A stretch of DNA of 64,000 nucleotides from Nocardia wallacei (GTDB lineage: Bacteria; Actinomycetota; Actinomycetes; Mycobacteriales; Mycobacteriaceae): contig NZ_AP023396.1 in the NCBI RefSeq assembly GCF_014466955.1, forward strand, positions 1,674,001 through 1,738,000, given 5' to 3'. The stretch's first letter is position 1, and the number at the start of each line of letters is the position of its first letter. Of the stretch, positions 8,981 through 19,813 are shown piece by piece. Position numbers and translations under genes: made by a program. Below the pieces are notes generated by a model. The model searched no databases, was not told the origin of the DNA, and was given only the letters and a program-made list of their open reading frames with translations.

Positions 8981-10099
8981 GTGCATCCTGACGTTTCCGC
9001 TGATCTCGCCGAACTCGACACCACGCTGAAGACCGTCGAGTCGGTGCTCGACGTCGACGAGCTGCGCCGCCGGATCGACGAACTCGAACAGCAGGCCGCC
9101 GACCCGGACCTGTGGAACGACCAGGAGCACGCACAGCGGGTCACCAGCGAACTGTCGCATTCCCAGGGCGAACTGCGGCGCGTCACCGAATTGCGCCAGC
9201 GCCTGGAAGACCTGCCGGTGCTCTACGAACTCGCCGAGGGTGAGGAGGGCGAGGCCCGCACCGCCGCCCTGGCCGACGCCGACGCCGAACGCGCCGCTCT
9301 GCACACCGACGTCGAGGCGATGGAAGTCCGCACTCTGCTCTCGGGTGAGTACGACAAGCGCGAGGCGCTGGTCAACATCCGTTCCGGCGCCGGCGGTGTC
9401 GACGCCGCCGACTGGGCCCAGATGCTGATGCGCATGTACGTCCGCTGGGCGGAGCGGCACAAGTACCCGGTGGAGATCTACGACACCTCCTACGCCGAAG
9501 AAGCCGGAATCAAGAGCGCCACCTTCGCGGTGAAGGTGCCCTACGCCTACGGCACGCTCTCGGTCGAGATGGGCACACATCGCCTGGTTCGTATCAGCCC
9601 GTTCGACAACCAGGGCCGCCGCCAGACCTCGTTCGCCGAGGTCGAGGTGCTGCCCGTGGTCGAGACCACCGACCACATCGACGTGCCCGAGGGCGATATC
9701 CGCGTCGATGTCTACCGCTCGTCGGGCCCCGGCGGCCAGAGCGTCAACACCACCGACTCCGCGGTCCGCATCACGCACATCCCGACCGGCATCGTGGTCA
9801 CCTGCCAGAACGAGAAATCGCAGCTGCAGAACAAGATCTCGGCGATGCGCGTGCTGCAGGCCAAACTCCTCGAGCGCAAGCGGCTCGAGGAGCGCGCGGA
9901 GATGGACGCGCTCAAGACCACCGAGGGCGCGTCGTGGGGCAACCAGATGCGCTCCTACGTGCTGCACCCCTACCAGATGGTCAAGGACCTGCGCACCAAC
10001 TACGAGGTGAACAACCCCGGCTCGGTGCTCGACGGTGATATCGACGGATTCATCGAGGAAGGAATCCGCTGGCGGATGCGTCAGGGTGACGAACAGTAG
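8981..10099 (+). CDS. prfB: Peptide chain release factor 2
   Basis: A 372-residue class I release factor that ends translation at UGA and UAA. Codon recognition motif SPF is present ([11 protein letters not shown]), as is the peptidyl-transferase-reaching GGQ ([16 protein letters not shown]). There is no in-frame UGA near codon 26, so no programmed frameshift as in E. coli. The GTG at 8981 has TAGATT (8967-8972) 8 nt upstream and no Shine-Dalgarno, which indicates a leaderless mRNA. It begins the conserved prfB-mscS-ftsEX-smpB segment. Confidence 0.97.
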   Translation: MHPDVSADLAELDTTLKTVESVLDVDELRRRIDELEQQAADPDLWNDQEHAQRVTSELSHSQGELRRVTELRQRLEDLPVLYELAEGEEGEARTAALADADAERAALHTDVEAMEVRTLLSGEYDKREALVNIRSGAGGVDAADWAQMLMRMYVRWAERHKYPVEIYDTSYAEEAGIKSATFAVKVPYAYGTLSVEMGTHRLVRISPFDNQGRRQTSFAEVEVLPVVETTDHIDVPEGDIRVDVYRSSGPGGQSVNTTDSAVRITHIPTGIVVTCQNEKSQLQNKISAMRVLQAKLLERKRLEERAEMDALKTTEGASWGNQMRSYVLHPYQMVKDLRTNYEVNNPGSVLDGDIDGFIEEGIRWRMRQGDEQ

Positions 10100-10181
10100 G
10101 CCCGGAAATGCGGCGTACCTCGCTATCACGGTGCAATCACGACGTTTCGGGCAGCGCGAGCGCCGTAGTAGCCTGACGGGC

Positions 10182-10247
10182 GTGTATTTCGGTGGCAGCG
10201 TGATTCCTGGTGGTTTCCGGTTCGCGCCGGGAAGGACGGTCCGATGA
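10182..10247 (+). CDS. Leaderless 21-residue upstream ORF coupled to mscS
   Basis: A short frame GTG..TGA encoding 21 residues (VYFGGSVIPGGFRFAPGRTV plus R). TAGCCT (10169-10174) ends 7 nt before the GTG, the same spacing as for other leaderless genes here. Its TGA shares bases with the ATG of the next gene (ATGA at 10244-10247). The arrangement suggests that ribosomes enter on the leaderless peptide and reinitiate at mscS. The peptide has no recognisable domain, and its role may be only translational. Confidence 0.55.
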   Translation: MYFGGSVIPGGFRFAPGRTVR

Positions 10248-11095
10248 GCGCCGACCTCGCCGCCGGCTCGGACATCACCAGCTGGCTGCGCAGCAGCGGG
10301 CTGGAGATCGTGCTGCTCGTCATCGGCGCGATGCTGTTCAGCCGGTTCGCGACCTTCGTCCGGGACCGGATCACCCGGCGCATCGACGCGGGATTCCAGA
10401 GCAGCGACTCGCTGGTCCGCTCGGAGGCGGCCAAGCACCGGCACGCGCTGGCGCAGGTCGTCACCTGGGTGGTGCTGTCCATCGGCTACTTCCTGGTGGC
10501 CCTGCAAGTGTTGCGGCGCTTGGGTTTCGAGCTCAGCGGCTTGGTCGCGCCGGCGGCGGTGCTCGGCGCCGCACTGGGTTTCGGCGCCCAGCGCATCGTG
10601 CAGGACCTGCTGGCCGGGTTCTTCCTGATCACCGAGCGGCAGTACGGATTCGGCGATGTGGTGAGCATCGCGGTCACCGGGCAGACCACGCCCGCCGAAG
10701 GCACGGTCGAGGACGTCACGTTGCGGATCACCACCCTGCGCAACGTCGACGGCGAGGTGATCACGGTGCCCAACGGCCAGATCGTGAAAGTGACCAACCT
10801 GTCCAAGGATTGGGCGCGCGCGGCGATCGATGTGCCGGTGCCGGCGACCGCCGACATCACCAGGGTCAACGAGATCCTGCACGAGGTGGGCGCCAAGGCG
10901 TTCCAGGATCGGCGGCTCAAGACGCTGCTGCTGGACGAGCCGACGGTGATGGGCCTCGAGGACCTCACGGTCGATCAGATGAACATCAGAATGGTTGCCA
11001 GGACCTTGCCGGGCAAGCAATTCGAGGTAGGGCGCGAGCTGCGGGTGCGGGTGGCCGCGGCGCTGCGCCGGGAGGGTATGAGTGAAACCGCGTAA
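10244..11095 (+). CDS. Small-conductance mechanosensitive channel, MscS family
   Basis: A 283-residue MscS-type channel of the inner membrane that releases solutes on hypo-osmotic shock. It has three hydrophobic helices (about residues 18-40, 66-90, 98-130); the last is the pore helix, rich in Gly/Ala (LGAALGFGAQRIVQDLLAGF). A beta domain (VEDVTLRITTLRNVDGEVITVPN) and a cytoplasmic alpha/beta domain follow. The start ATG overlaps the stop of the 21-codon ORF and also has AAGGAC upstream. It is followed immediately by a small membrane protein, as in other mycolata. Confidence 0.9.
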   Translation: MSADLAAGSDITSWLRSSGLEIVLLVIGAMLFSRFATFVRDRITRRIDAGFQSSDSLVRSEAAKHRHALAQVVTWVVLSIGYFLVALQVLRRLGFELSGLVAPAAVLGAALGFGAQRIVQDLLAGFFLITERQYGFGDVVSIAVTGQTTPAEGTVEDVTLRITTLRNVDGEVITVPNGQIVKVTNLSKDWARAAIDVPVPATADITRVNEILHEVGAKAFQDRRLKTLLLDEPTVMGLEDLTVDQMNIRMVARTLPGKQFEVGRELRVRVAAALRREGMSETA

Positions 11096-11240
11096 GTCCA
11101 CGGCGATCCTCATCACCGTCTGGATCGCCACGTTCGTCCTGTATGTCTTCGTCAAACCGGCCACTCCGGAGCATTCCGGCTTCACGCCGATCGCGAATAC
11201 CATTCCGAAATCGGTCGTTTCGACACCGGCGGACAAGTGA
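11082..11240 (+). CDS. Small single-helix membrane protein, copy 1
   Basis: A 52-residue protein: short basic N-terminus (VKPRKS), one membrane helix (TAILITVWIATFVLYVFV), then about 26 polar residues. The GTG at 11082 lies inside the last codons of mscS in another frame, with GGAGGG 5 nt upstream, so it is translationally linked. The helix motif STxIL..WIA.FVLY recurs in the proteins at 15301 and 15635, so the three form one family. Function unknown; position between mscS and ftsEX suggests a membrane-associated role. Confidence 0.65.
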   Translation: MKPRKSTAILITVWIATFVLYVFVKPATPEHSGFTPIANTIPKSVVSTPADK

Positions 11241-11393
11241 CGCGAATGTGACAGCGATCGCGGGGCCGGTCGCGGCCGTGCCTGTTGACGGCGTATTTCC
11301 GCCGTCGGCGTGGTTGTGCGGGGTGACGTCACCGGGCGCGCCGCAAAATGCCGCGGGCGAATGCCCGTTCTTCGCTGGCTACACTGGCTGCTC

Positions 11394-12082
<689 letters not shown>

Positions 12083-12083
<1 letters not shown>

Positions 12084-12988
12084 TGCGCGCGAGCTTCCTG
12101 TTCGGCGAGGTCTTCAACGGCCTGCGCCGCAACGTCACCATGACCATCGCCATGATCCTCACCACCGCGGTGTCGCTGACCATGCTCGGCGGCGGCCTGC
12201 TCGCGGTGCGGATGGCGGACAAGACCGAGCAGTACTTCCTGGACCGGCTCGAGGTGCGGCTGTATCTGACCGAAGAGGTCTCCGCCGGCGACCGGGACTG
12301 CTCGCAGGATCCGTGCAAGACGCTGATGGCGGATCTGAAGCGGACCTCGGGCGTCGTCTCGGTGCAGTTCCTCAGCCGCGACGACGCCATTCGCGAGGCC
12401 AAGGAGAAGACCTTCAAGGACCAGCCGGAGCTGGCGGCCTACGTGAGCGAGTCGCCGCTGCCGGCCTCGCTGCGGGTGAAGATGGCCGACGCGGGTGAGT
12501 ACCCGCGCATCTTCCAGGAGTTCCAGGGCCGCGAGGGCGTCGGTTTCGTCCGCAACGACAAGGACATCGTGGACCGGCTGGTGAGCCTGTTCGACGGCCT
12601 GCGCAACGCGGCGTTCGGCCTGGCGGTGCTGCAGGCGCTGGCGGCGCTGCTGCTGATCGCGAACATGGTGCAGATCGCGGCGTTCACCCGCCGCACCGAG
12701 GTCGGCATCATGCGACTGGTCGGCGCCACGCGCTGGTACACGCAGTTGCCGTTCCTGCTGGAGGCGGTGGTGGCGGCGCTGGCCGGTTCGGTGCTCGCGG
12801 TGATCGGCCTGCTCATCTCCCGGCCGCTGGTCATCGATCGCGCGCTCGGAGATCTGTTCGCCTCCAAGGTGTTTCCCCGGATCACCGGCGACGACATCGC
12901 CATCGTGACCATGACGATCGTGCCGGTGGGCATCGTGTTCGCGGCTCTCACCGCGTACGGCACGCTGCGGTACTACGTGCGGGAGTAG
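12083..12988 (+). CDS. ftsX: Cell-division membrane protein FtsX
   Basis: A 301-residue permease-like subunit of FtsEX. A first helix (about 21-45), a large extracytoplasmic domain (about 46-170), then three helices near the C-terminus with the FtsX/MacB segment TRRTEVGIMRLVGATRWY. The exported domain contains a cysteine pair (RDCSQDPCKT) as in mycobacterial FtsX, where this domain contacts the hydrolase RipC. Start and stop codons overlap with ftsE (TAATG), so the two are co-translated. Confidence 0.97.
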
Positions 12989-13084
12989 GGGGCGGTCCCG
13001 CCGCAGGGCGTGCGTGAACCGGTACGGGGTGCGGGAGTTCGGATCCCGGTCGCGTTGTCGGCGGAGATCCGTAGGATGGCCTGC

Positions 13085-15244
<2,160 letters not shown>

Positions 15245-15300
15245 GGGCCGAGGAGCCGGGCCGCGTTTATCCCCGGCCCGAACCTGGGTACCGTTCGGGT

Positions 15301-15555
15301 ATGGCACCCGGTGACGACGACGCGGTCCACGGGGACGGTGTTTCCCCCAGTCGAAGTGCCCTGGCACCCTCGGAGAACACGGTTCGGATCGCGCCGTCGG
15401 AGCCGCAGGTAGCCGGGACCGCGTCGGCGCGCACGTCGCGGTGGAGCCGTTTGTGGCGGCAGCGGCTGGGTCGTCTGCGGGTTTCGACCATGGTGCTGGT
15501 CTCGGTGTGGGTGGCCGTGCTGGTTCTCTATCTGCAGGTCCGGCCGGGAGGCTAG
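15301..15555 (+). CDS. Small single-helix membrane protein, copy 2
   Basis: An 84-residue protein: about 55 polar, Ser/Ala-rich residues, a basic patch (WRQRLGRLR), then a C-terminal membrane helix (VSTMVLVSVWVAVLVLYLQV). The predicted topology is N-terminus in the cytoplasm with a tail anchor. TACCGT (15289-15294) lies 6 nt before the ATG, which suggests a leaderless transcript. The helix matches those of the proteins at 11082 and 15635. Function unknown. Confidence 0.7.
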   Translation: MAPGDDDAVHGDGVSPSRSALAPSENTVRIAPSEPQVAGTASARTSRWSRLWRQRLGRLRVSTMVLVSVWVAVLVLYLQVRPGG

Positions 15556-15634
15556 GGAGGTGCCGCCGATGCCGACGACATACCGACTGCCCGAAACGCT
15601 CGCTTTGCGCGGGCGGGGCGGATAACGTGCCGCC

Positions 15635-15880
15635 ATGACGCACGACCAGGGTGGCGGCGATCGTTCCGATCAGTCTTCCGATTCCGGTTCGGGCTCCGGT
15701 TCCGGTGACGCGCCCGATGCCGCGCGGGGACAGGTCGGCCGAGTCACCGAAGGCACCGTCGAGGCCGGTTGGCTGCGCCCGCACGCCCGGCGGGCGCTGG
15801 GACGTCCGCGGGTATCGACGATCATCCTGATCGTGCTGTGGATCGCGGTGTTCGTTCTCTACCTCCAGGTGCACACGTAG
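15635..15880 (+). CDS. Small single-helix membrane protein, copy 3
   Basis: An 81-residue tail-anchored protein closely similar to copy 2: acidic/Ser-Gly-rich N-terminus (SDSGSGSGSG), basic patch (RPHARRALGRPR), C-terminal helix (VSTIILIVLWIAVFVLYLQV). TAACGT (15623-15628) is 6 nt upstream of the ATG, again a leaderless start. Copies 2 and 3 are a tandem duplication, separated by 79 bp, each with its own promoter. Function unknown. Confidence 0.72.
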   Translation: MTHDQGGGDRSDQSSDSGSGSGSGDAPDAARGQVGRVTEGTVEAGWLRPHARRALGRPRVSTIILIVLWIAVFVLYLQVHT

Positions 15881-15995
15881 CGCGCGGCGGAAATTCGCTC
15901 GCGCATCGGAGCCCGGTTCTCTACCGTTGACCTCGGTCGCCATCAAGGGGCGCACCGGAATCTCCGGCCCGCGTTCCCCGTGTCGGTGCGGCCAC

Positions 15996-16050
15996 GCCAT
16001 TCAGGTTGGCGCAGACACCAAGTCTGTTGGGGTTCGATTCCTCTACCAGC
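15996..16050 (+). other. tRNA-like fragment in a 304-bp gap
   Basis: The gap 15881-16184 has no gene. Within it are three consecutive tRNA-like parts: a D-arm-like hairpin GCCA-TTCAGGT-TGGC (15996-16010), an anticodon-arm-like hairpin GCAGA-CACCAAG-TCTGT (16011-16027; loop bases CCA in anticodon position but A instead of U33), and a T-arm-like segment with the canonical TTCGATT loop (16033-16039) on a GGGG/CCTC stem. There is no variable loop and no matching 5' and 3' acceptor strands, so it is not a normal tRNA. It may be a degraded tRNA or a tRNA-mimic leader of the slipin mRNA. Confidence 0.35.
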
Positions 16051-16184
16051 GGTGCGTCCTGTCCGGTCGCATGCGGTGCCGCGGCCCTGCGGGCACTCCG
16101 TCGCGACGGAGCGCGCCCCCGCCGCGCTGCCGTGGCCGGACCGGACGTATTCGCGAATGTTCATGCGGGGGAAGGAGTTTCGTG

Positions 16185-16832
16185 ATGTTCACGACCGTGA
16201 TGGAGTGGCAGCGCACGCTGCTGTACCGCGACGGCAAGCTCGAGAAGGTGCTCGAGCCGGGCCGGCACCGCTACGACCAGCGCCGGTGCACGCTGGTCGC
16301 GGTCGATATGCGCCCGCGTCAGCTGCAGGTGTCCGGGCAGGAACTCCTCACCCGCGACGGTCTGTCGCTGCGGGTCAGCTTCGCGGTGAACTGGGTGGTC
16401 ACCGATCCGCTCGCGTTCACCACCGGCGCGCAGTACTCGGAGTCGGTACTGTACGCGGCGGTCCAGGAGACCGCGCGGGACAAGGTCGCCGCGCACACCC
16501 TCGACGAACTGGTCGCCGACCGCGGTCTGCTGGCGGGGGCCGACGAGGTGGCCGCCGCGGTCGCCGACCTCGGCATCCGGGTGTCGAGCGTGCGCGCCCG
16601 CGACCTGATGCTGCCGGGTGAGCTGCGCAAGGCGGCACTGGAGACGGTGCTCGCCAAGGAGCGCGGCCGGGCCGACCTGGAGCGGGCCCGCGCCGAGGCG
16701 GCCGCGCTGCGGTCGCTCGCCAACACCGCGCGGCTGCTGGAGGAGAACCCGTCGCTGCTGCGGCTGCGAACCCTCCAGGTCGCGGCGACCCCGGGCACTC
16801 AGGTGGTACTCGACCCGCGCGACCGGGCTTGA
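16185..16832 (+). CDS. Slipin / SPFH (band 7) family protein
   Basis: A 215-residue SPFH-domain protein: family segments LEPGRHRYDQRRCTLVAVDM, TRDGLSLRVSFAVNWVVTDP and LGIRVSSVRARDLMLPGELR, followed by a coiled-coil rich in Glu/Arg/Ala (about 150-190). There is no clear N-terminal membrane helix, unlike most slipins, so membrane contact may be peripheral. Slipins scaffold membrane microdomains. The ATG at 16185 is 7 nt after GAAGGAG; the preceding GTG (16182) is too close. Confidence 0.85.
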   Translation: MFTTVMEWQRTLLYRDGKLEKVLEPGRHRYDQRRCTLVAVDMRPRQLQVSGQELLTRDGLSLRVSFAVNWVVTDPLAFTTGAQYSESVLYAAVQETARDKVAAHTLDELVADRGLLAGADEVAAAVADLGIRVSSVRARDLMLPGELRKAALETVLAKERGRADLERARAEAAALRSLANTARLLEENPSLLRLRTLQVAATPGTQVVLDPRDRA

Positions 16833-16849
16833 GCTTCGGGCACAACTGT

Positions 16850-16872
16850 CCGGCGACGCACCGCGTCGCCGG
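16850..16872 (+). terminator. Hairpin after the slipin gene
   Basis: Perfect 10-bp stem CCGGCGACGC / GCGTCGCCGG with a 3-nt loop, 18 bp past the slipin stop codon and upstream of the smpB promoter. Likely intrinsic terminator without a U-run. Confidence 0.65.
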
Positions 16873-16940
16873 GCGGTGCCGTGCGCCCGGAGCGAACGCG
16901 CGGAATATTCGATTGCCCGCGGCCATTACTGTCTAACGCT

Positions 16941-17414
16941 ATGAAGGAGCAGGGGCGAAAGGTGATCGCCACGAACCGCAAGGCGCGGCACAACTACACG
17001 ATCCTGGAGACGTTCGAGGCCGGGGTCGCGCTGGTCGGTACCGAGGTGAAGAGCCTGCGTGAGGGCAAGGCGTCGCTGGTCGACGCCTATGCCACCATCG
17101 ATGACGGCGAAGTGTGGCTGCGCGGTCTGCACATCCCCGAGTACGGGCACGGCACCTGGACCAACCATGCCCCGCGCCGCACGCGCAAGCTACTGCTGCA
17201 CCGCCGCGAGATCGACAAGCTGACCGGCAAGACCAAGGAGAGTTCGCAGACCTTGGTCCCGCTGTCGATGTACTTCTCCGACGGCAAGGTCAAGGTGGAG
17301 CTGGCGCTGGCCAAGGGCAAGCAGGACTACGACAAGCGTCAGGACCTGGCCCGGCGCACCGCCGAGCGGGAGGTGACCCGCGAACTGGGCCGGCGCATCA
17401 AGGGCATGCGGTGA
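16941..17414 (+). CDS. smpB: SsrA-binding protein SmpB
   Basis: A 157-residue tmRNA partner for ribosome rescue. The OB-fold core ([21 protein letters not shown]), [20 protein letters not shown] and the basic tail [20 protein letters not shown] are all family features. TACTGT (16927-16932) ends 8 nt before the ATG at 16941, so the mRNA is probably leaderless. It is immediately followed by ssrA, the RNA it binds. Confidence 0.97.
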   Translation: MKEQGRKVIATNRKARHNYTILETFEAGVALVGTEVKSLREGKASLVDAYATIDDGEVWLRGLHIPEYGHGTWTNHAPRRTRKLLLHRREIDKLTGKTKESSQTLVPLSMYFSDGKVKVELALAKGKQDYDKRQDLARRTAEREVTRELGRRIKGMR

Positions 17415-17443
17415 CGCGGGAATGTCCGACTGAGCGGCAGTGT

Positions 17444-17449
17444 TATGAT
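17444..17449 (+). promoter_or_regulatory. -10 box for ssrA
   Basis: TATGAT, the best -10 hexamer in this gap, about 47 bp before the mature 5' end of tmRNA. A hairpin CCCGGC-cacca-GCCGGG (17456-17472) lies in the leader, which RNase P would remove; it may also end smpB transcription. Confidence 0.55.
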
Positions 17450-17495
17450 GAACAGCCCGGCCACCAGCCGGGAAATCTGGATCGATGATCGAGAC

Positions 17496-17863
17496 GGGGC
17501 TGAACGGTTTCGACTGCGTACGTCGATTCAGGGGAAGCGTGTCGGTGCAGGCAGGAGACCACCGTAAGCGTCGCTGTAACCCAATAAGCGCCGATTCTCA
17601 TCAGCGCGACTACGCTCTCGCTGCCTAAGCAGTAGAGCGTGTCTGTCAGCCCGGGTTCGCCCTCGGCCCGGTCACTGGCATCAGCTAGAGGGCTCCACCG
17701 TCCGCCTCGGTCGCGGAGGCGGACGGGACATCGCACAGCGACTGGGATCGTCATCTCGGCTTGTTCGCGTGACCGAGAGATCCGAGCAGAGGCATAGCGA
17801 ACTGCACACGGAGAAGCCCTGAAGAAGCGGCGGAGGACCCGGGTTCGATTCCCGGCAGCTCCA
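17496..17863 (+). ncRNA. ssrA: Transfer-messenger RNA
   Basis: tmRNA, which rescues stalled ribosomes and tags the unfinished protein. The 5' end GGGGCTGAACGG pairs with the 3' CAGCTCC followed by discriminator A (17863); the T-arm GGGTTCGATTCCC precedes it. The tag frame reads ADSHQRDYALAA and stops at TAA, identical in type to the mycobacterial tag. CCA is not encoded (ACT follows), so it must be added. Continuous one-piece form. Confidence 0.96.
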
Positions 17864-17870
17864 CTGAAAT

Positions 17871-17897
17871 GCCCTCACTCGCCAAGCGGGTGAGGGC
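17871..17897 (+). terminator. ssrA terminator
   Basis: Stem GCCCTCACTCG (17871-17881) / CGGGTGAGGGC (17887-17897) with one G-U pair and a 5-nt loop, followed by CTTTTC: one of the few classic terminators with a T-run in the window. Confidence 0.9.
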
Positions 17898-17990
17898 CTT
17901 TTCATGGGCCGCCGATGCCGCCCCCGGCCGCGCTGATTCCCAGGGCTGGAGGGTCTGGTGGGTGGGTGGGGGCGCTTAGGATCCGTTTAT

Positions 17991-18830
17991 ATGACGGTGT
18001 CGATGGATGCTTCGTGGCGTAGCTGGCTGCAGGAGAATCTTGCTCGGGGGTGTTCTATCGAATCGTTGATCGAGTCGATGGTCGGGGGCGGTTTCGACAA
18101 GGATGCGGCGGCGGCGGCCGTGCGGGCTTGCCTGGCGGGGGAGATTCCGGATTCCTTCGGTTATCGGTACGACACCTGCCCGGTATCGACCGAGCGGGTC
18201 GTTCACGCGCACGATCGGGAGATCCGTTCGGTGCTGCGGCTGCAGCGGCCGCAGCTGATTCTGTTCGACGATGTGCTTTCCGCCGAGGAATGTGACGAGG
18301 TGATGGAGCTGTCGAAGGACAGACTGCGGCGGTCCACGATCGTCGACTCCAAGACCGGGCGGGTGGGGGTGATCAATAACAGAACCAGTGAGGGCACGTA
18401 TTTCAGGTTGTGCGAGAATCCGCTGATCGAGCGGCTCGATCGGCGGATTTCGGCGTTGATGAACTCTCCGCTGGAGAACGGTGAGGATCTGCAGGTTCTG
18501 CGCTATGGGGTCGGTGGTGAATACCAAGCCCACTTCGACTATTTCCCGCCCGACCAACCCGGTCACGTCGCCCATATCGCCCGCGGTGGTCAGCGCACGG
18601 CGACCCTCATCGTCTACCTCAACGACGTGGAAGACGGCGGCGAGACCGTCTTTGCCGACGCGGGCATTTCGGTTGCTCCCCGCAAGGGCCGTGCGGTCTA
18701 TTTCCGATACTTCAACGACCGCGGACAACTCGACCCGGCCACGAAACACGCCGGAGCGCCGGTGCGCGCGGGCGAGAAGTGGATCATGACCAAATGGATG
18801 CGACGGTTCAGCTATTCCGCCTCGCCGTAG
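17991..18830 (+). CDS. 2OG-Fe(II) dioxygenase, prolyl-4-hydroxylase type
   Basis: A 279-residue enzyme predicted to hydroxylate a prolyl or other residue with O2, Fe(II) and 2-oxoglutarate. The P4H core spans about 95-275: iron ligands in HFDYF (His and Asp) and the distal His in KHAGAPV, with the 2OG-binding Lys in EKWIMTKW. The N-terminal 80 residues are helical and lack a signal peptide, so it acts in the cytoplasm. TAGGAT (17977-17982) is 8 nt before the ATG (leaderless). The 3' end overlaps the convergent DUF899 gene by 19 bp. Substrate unknown. Confidence 0.88.
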   Translation: MTVSMDASWRSWLQENLARGCSIESLIESMVGGGFDKDAAAAAVRACLAGEIPDSFGYRYDTCPVSTERVVHAHDREIRSVLRLQRPQLILFDDVLSAEECDEVMELSKDRLRRSTIVDSKTGRVGVINNRTSEGTYFRLCENPLIERLDRRISALMNSPLENGEDLQVLRYGVGGEYQAHFDYFPPDQPGHVAHIARGGQRTATLIVYLNDVEDGGETVFADAGISVAPRKGRAVYFRYFNDRGQLDPATKHAGAPVRAGEKWIMTKWMRRFSYSASP

Positions 18831-19501
18831 GCGGCGGCTATTTCCTGTGCGGTGCTCCAGCGGGAGTAGGTGGGGGATTGGGGCCAACCGGCGGGGGAGT
18901 CCTGCCATTCTTCCTGGCGGCCGTAGGGGAGCAGGTCGATGAGGGCGAAGGTGTGGCTGAGTTGTTCGGTGCCGCGGCCGTCGGTGTGCCAGGTGCGGTA
19001 GACCGTGTCGCCGTCGCGCAGGAATACGTTGACGGCGAAGCCCGCGCCGGGCGGAGCGCCGACGTCGGCGCCGAAGGGGCTGTTCGCCGTGGAGTACCAG
19101 GTCATTTTGTTGCCTACCCGGCGCTTGTAGGCGAGGGCCTCGTCGATGGGGCCCTGGGTGACGATGACGAATCGGGCGTCGTAGTTGTTCAGGAACTCGA
19201 GCCGGGTGAATTGCGAGGTGAAGCCGGTGCAGCCGCCACACTGCCATTTCTCGCCGGGGAACCACATGTGGTTGTAGACGATCAGCTGTGACCTGCCTTC
19301 GAAGATGTCGGCCAGCCGGACCGATCCCGACTCGCCCTCCAGGGTGTATTCGGGCATTTCGACCATCGGCAGGCGGCGGCGCTGGGCGGCGATCGCGTCG
19401 AGTTCACGGGTGGCGGCCTTCTCGCGTTTGCGCAGGGCGTCGAGTTCGTGCTGCCAGGTATCGGCGTCGACGACGGGCGGCAGAGCCGGGGTGGTGCTCA
19501 T
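18812..19501 (-). CDS. DUF899 thioredoxin-like protein, copy 1
   Basis: A 229-residue member of the DUF899 group: N-terminal helical segment with many Arg/Glu, then a thioredoxin-like fold with LADIFEGRSQLIVYNHMW and a CGGC motif (WQCGGCTGF) in the peroxiredoxin/thioredoxin active-site position. A redox role is inferred only from the fold. The ATG at 19501 follows AGGAGG. A second, diverged DUF899 protein lies at 54027. Confidence 0.85.
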   Translation of the reverse strand: MSTTPALPPVVDADTWQHELDALRKREKAATRELDAIAAQRRRLPMVEMPEYTLEGESGSVRLADIFEGRSQLIVYNHMWFPGEKWQCGGCTGFTSQFTRLEFLNNYDARFVIVTQGPIDEALAYKRRVGNKMTWYSTANSPFGADVGAPPGAGFAVNVFLRDGDTVYRTWHTDGRGTEQLSHTFALIDLLPYGRQEEWQDSPAGWPQSPTYSRWSTAQEIAAAYGEAE

Positions 19502-19621
19502 GGGGTCCTCCTCTTCGCATGTTGCGGGATGTAGGTGTAGACCCGGTGAGTTCATCGAATTCATCGGTGGCGCCCGCGCCGGGTGCGGAATGATCGCGCC
19601 GGGCAGGGGTATTGCCCAGCC

Positions 19622-19813
19622 ATGTTCGCCATCGCTGCTGCTGTTCTGTTCGTGATCGCCCTGCTGCTGGAACTCGCCAACGGGGCTATGACATCCGGGG
19701 TCTACGCCCTCGTCATCGCCGGGTTGCTCGGTCTGGCGTTGCATCTGGCCGGGTTCAGTGATCGAGTCCCCCGGGGGCAGTGGCGGTCTCGGGCCCGGTG
19801 GCGGCGGCGGTGA
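19622..19813 (+). CDS. Small membrane protein
   Basis: A 63-residue protein with two closely spaced hydrophobic segments (AIAAAVLFVIALLLELA and SGVYALVIAGLLGLALHLAGF) and a strongly basic C-terminus (WRSRARWRRR). Probably a two-helix hairpin in the membrane. TATTGC sits 6 nt upstream of the ATG, an imperfect version of the leaderless pattern seen elsewhere. Its 3' end overlaps the convergent gene at 19755 by 59 bp. Function unknown. Confidence 0.55.
   Translation: MFAIAAAVLFVIALLLELANGAMTSGVYALVIAGLLGLALHLAGFSDRVPRGQWRSRARWRRR

Noticed and set aside
8981..9100. Programmed frameshift in prfB
   Set aside because: The frame is continuous from GTG 8981; no in-frame stop near codon 26.
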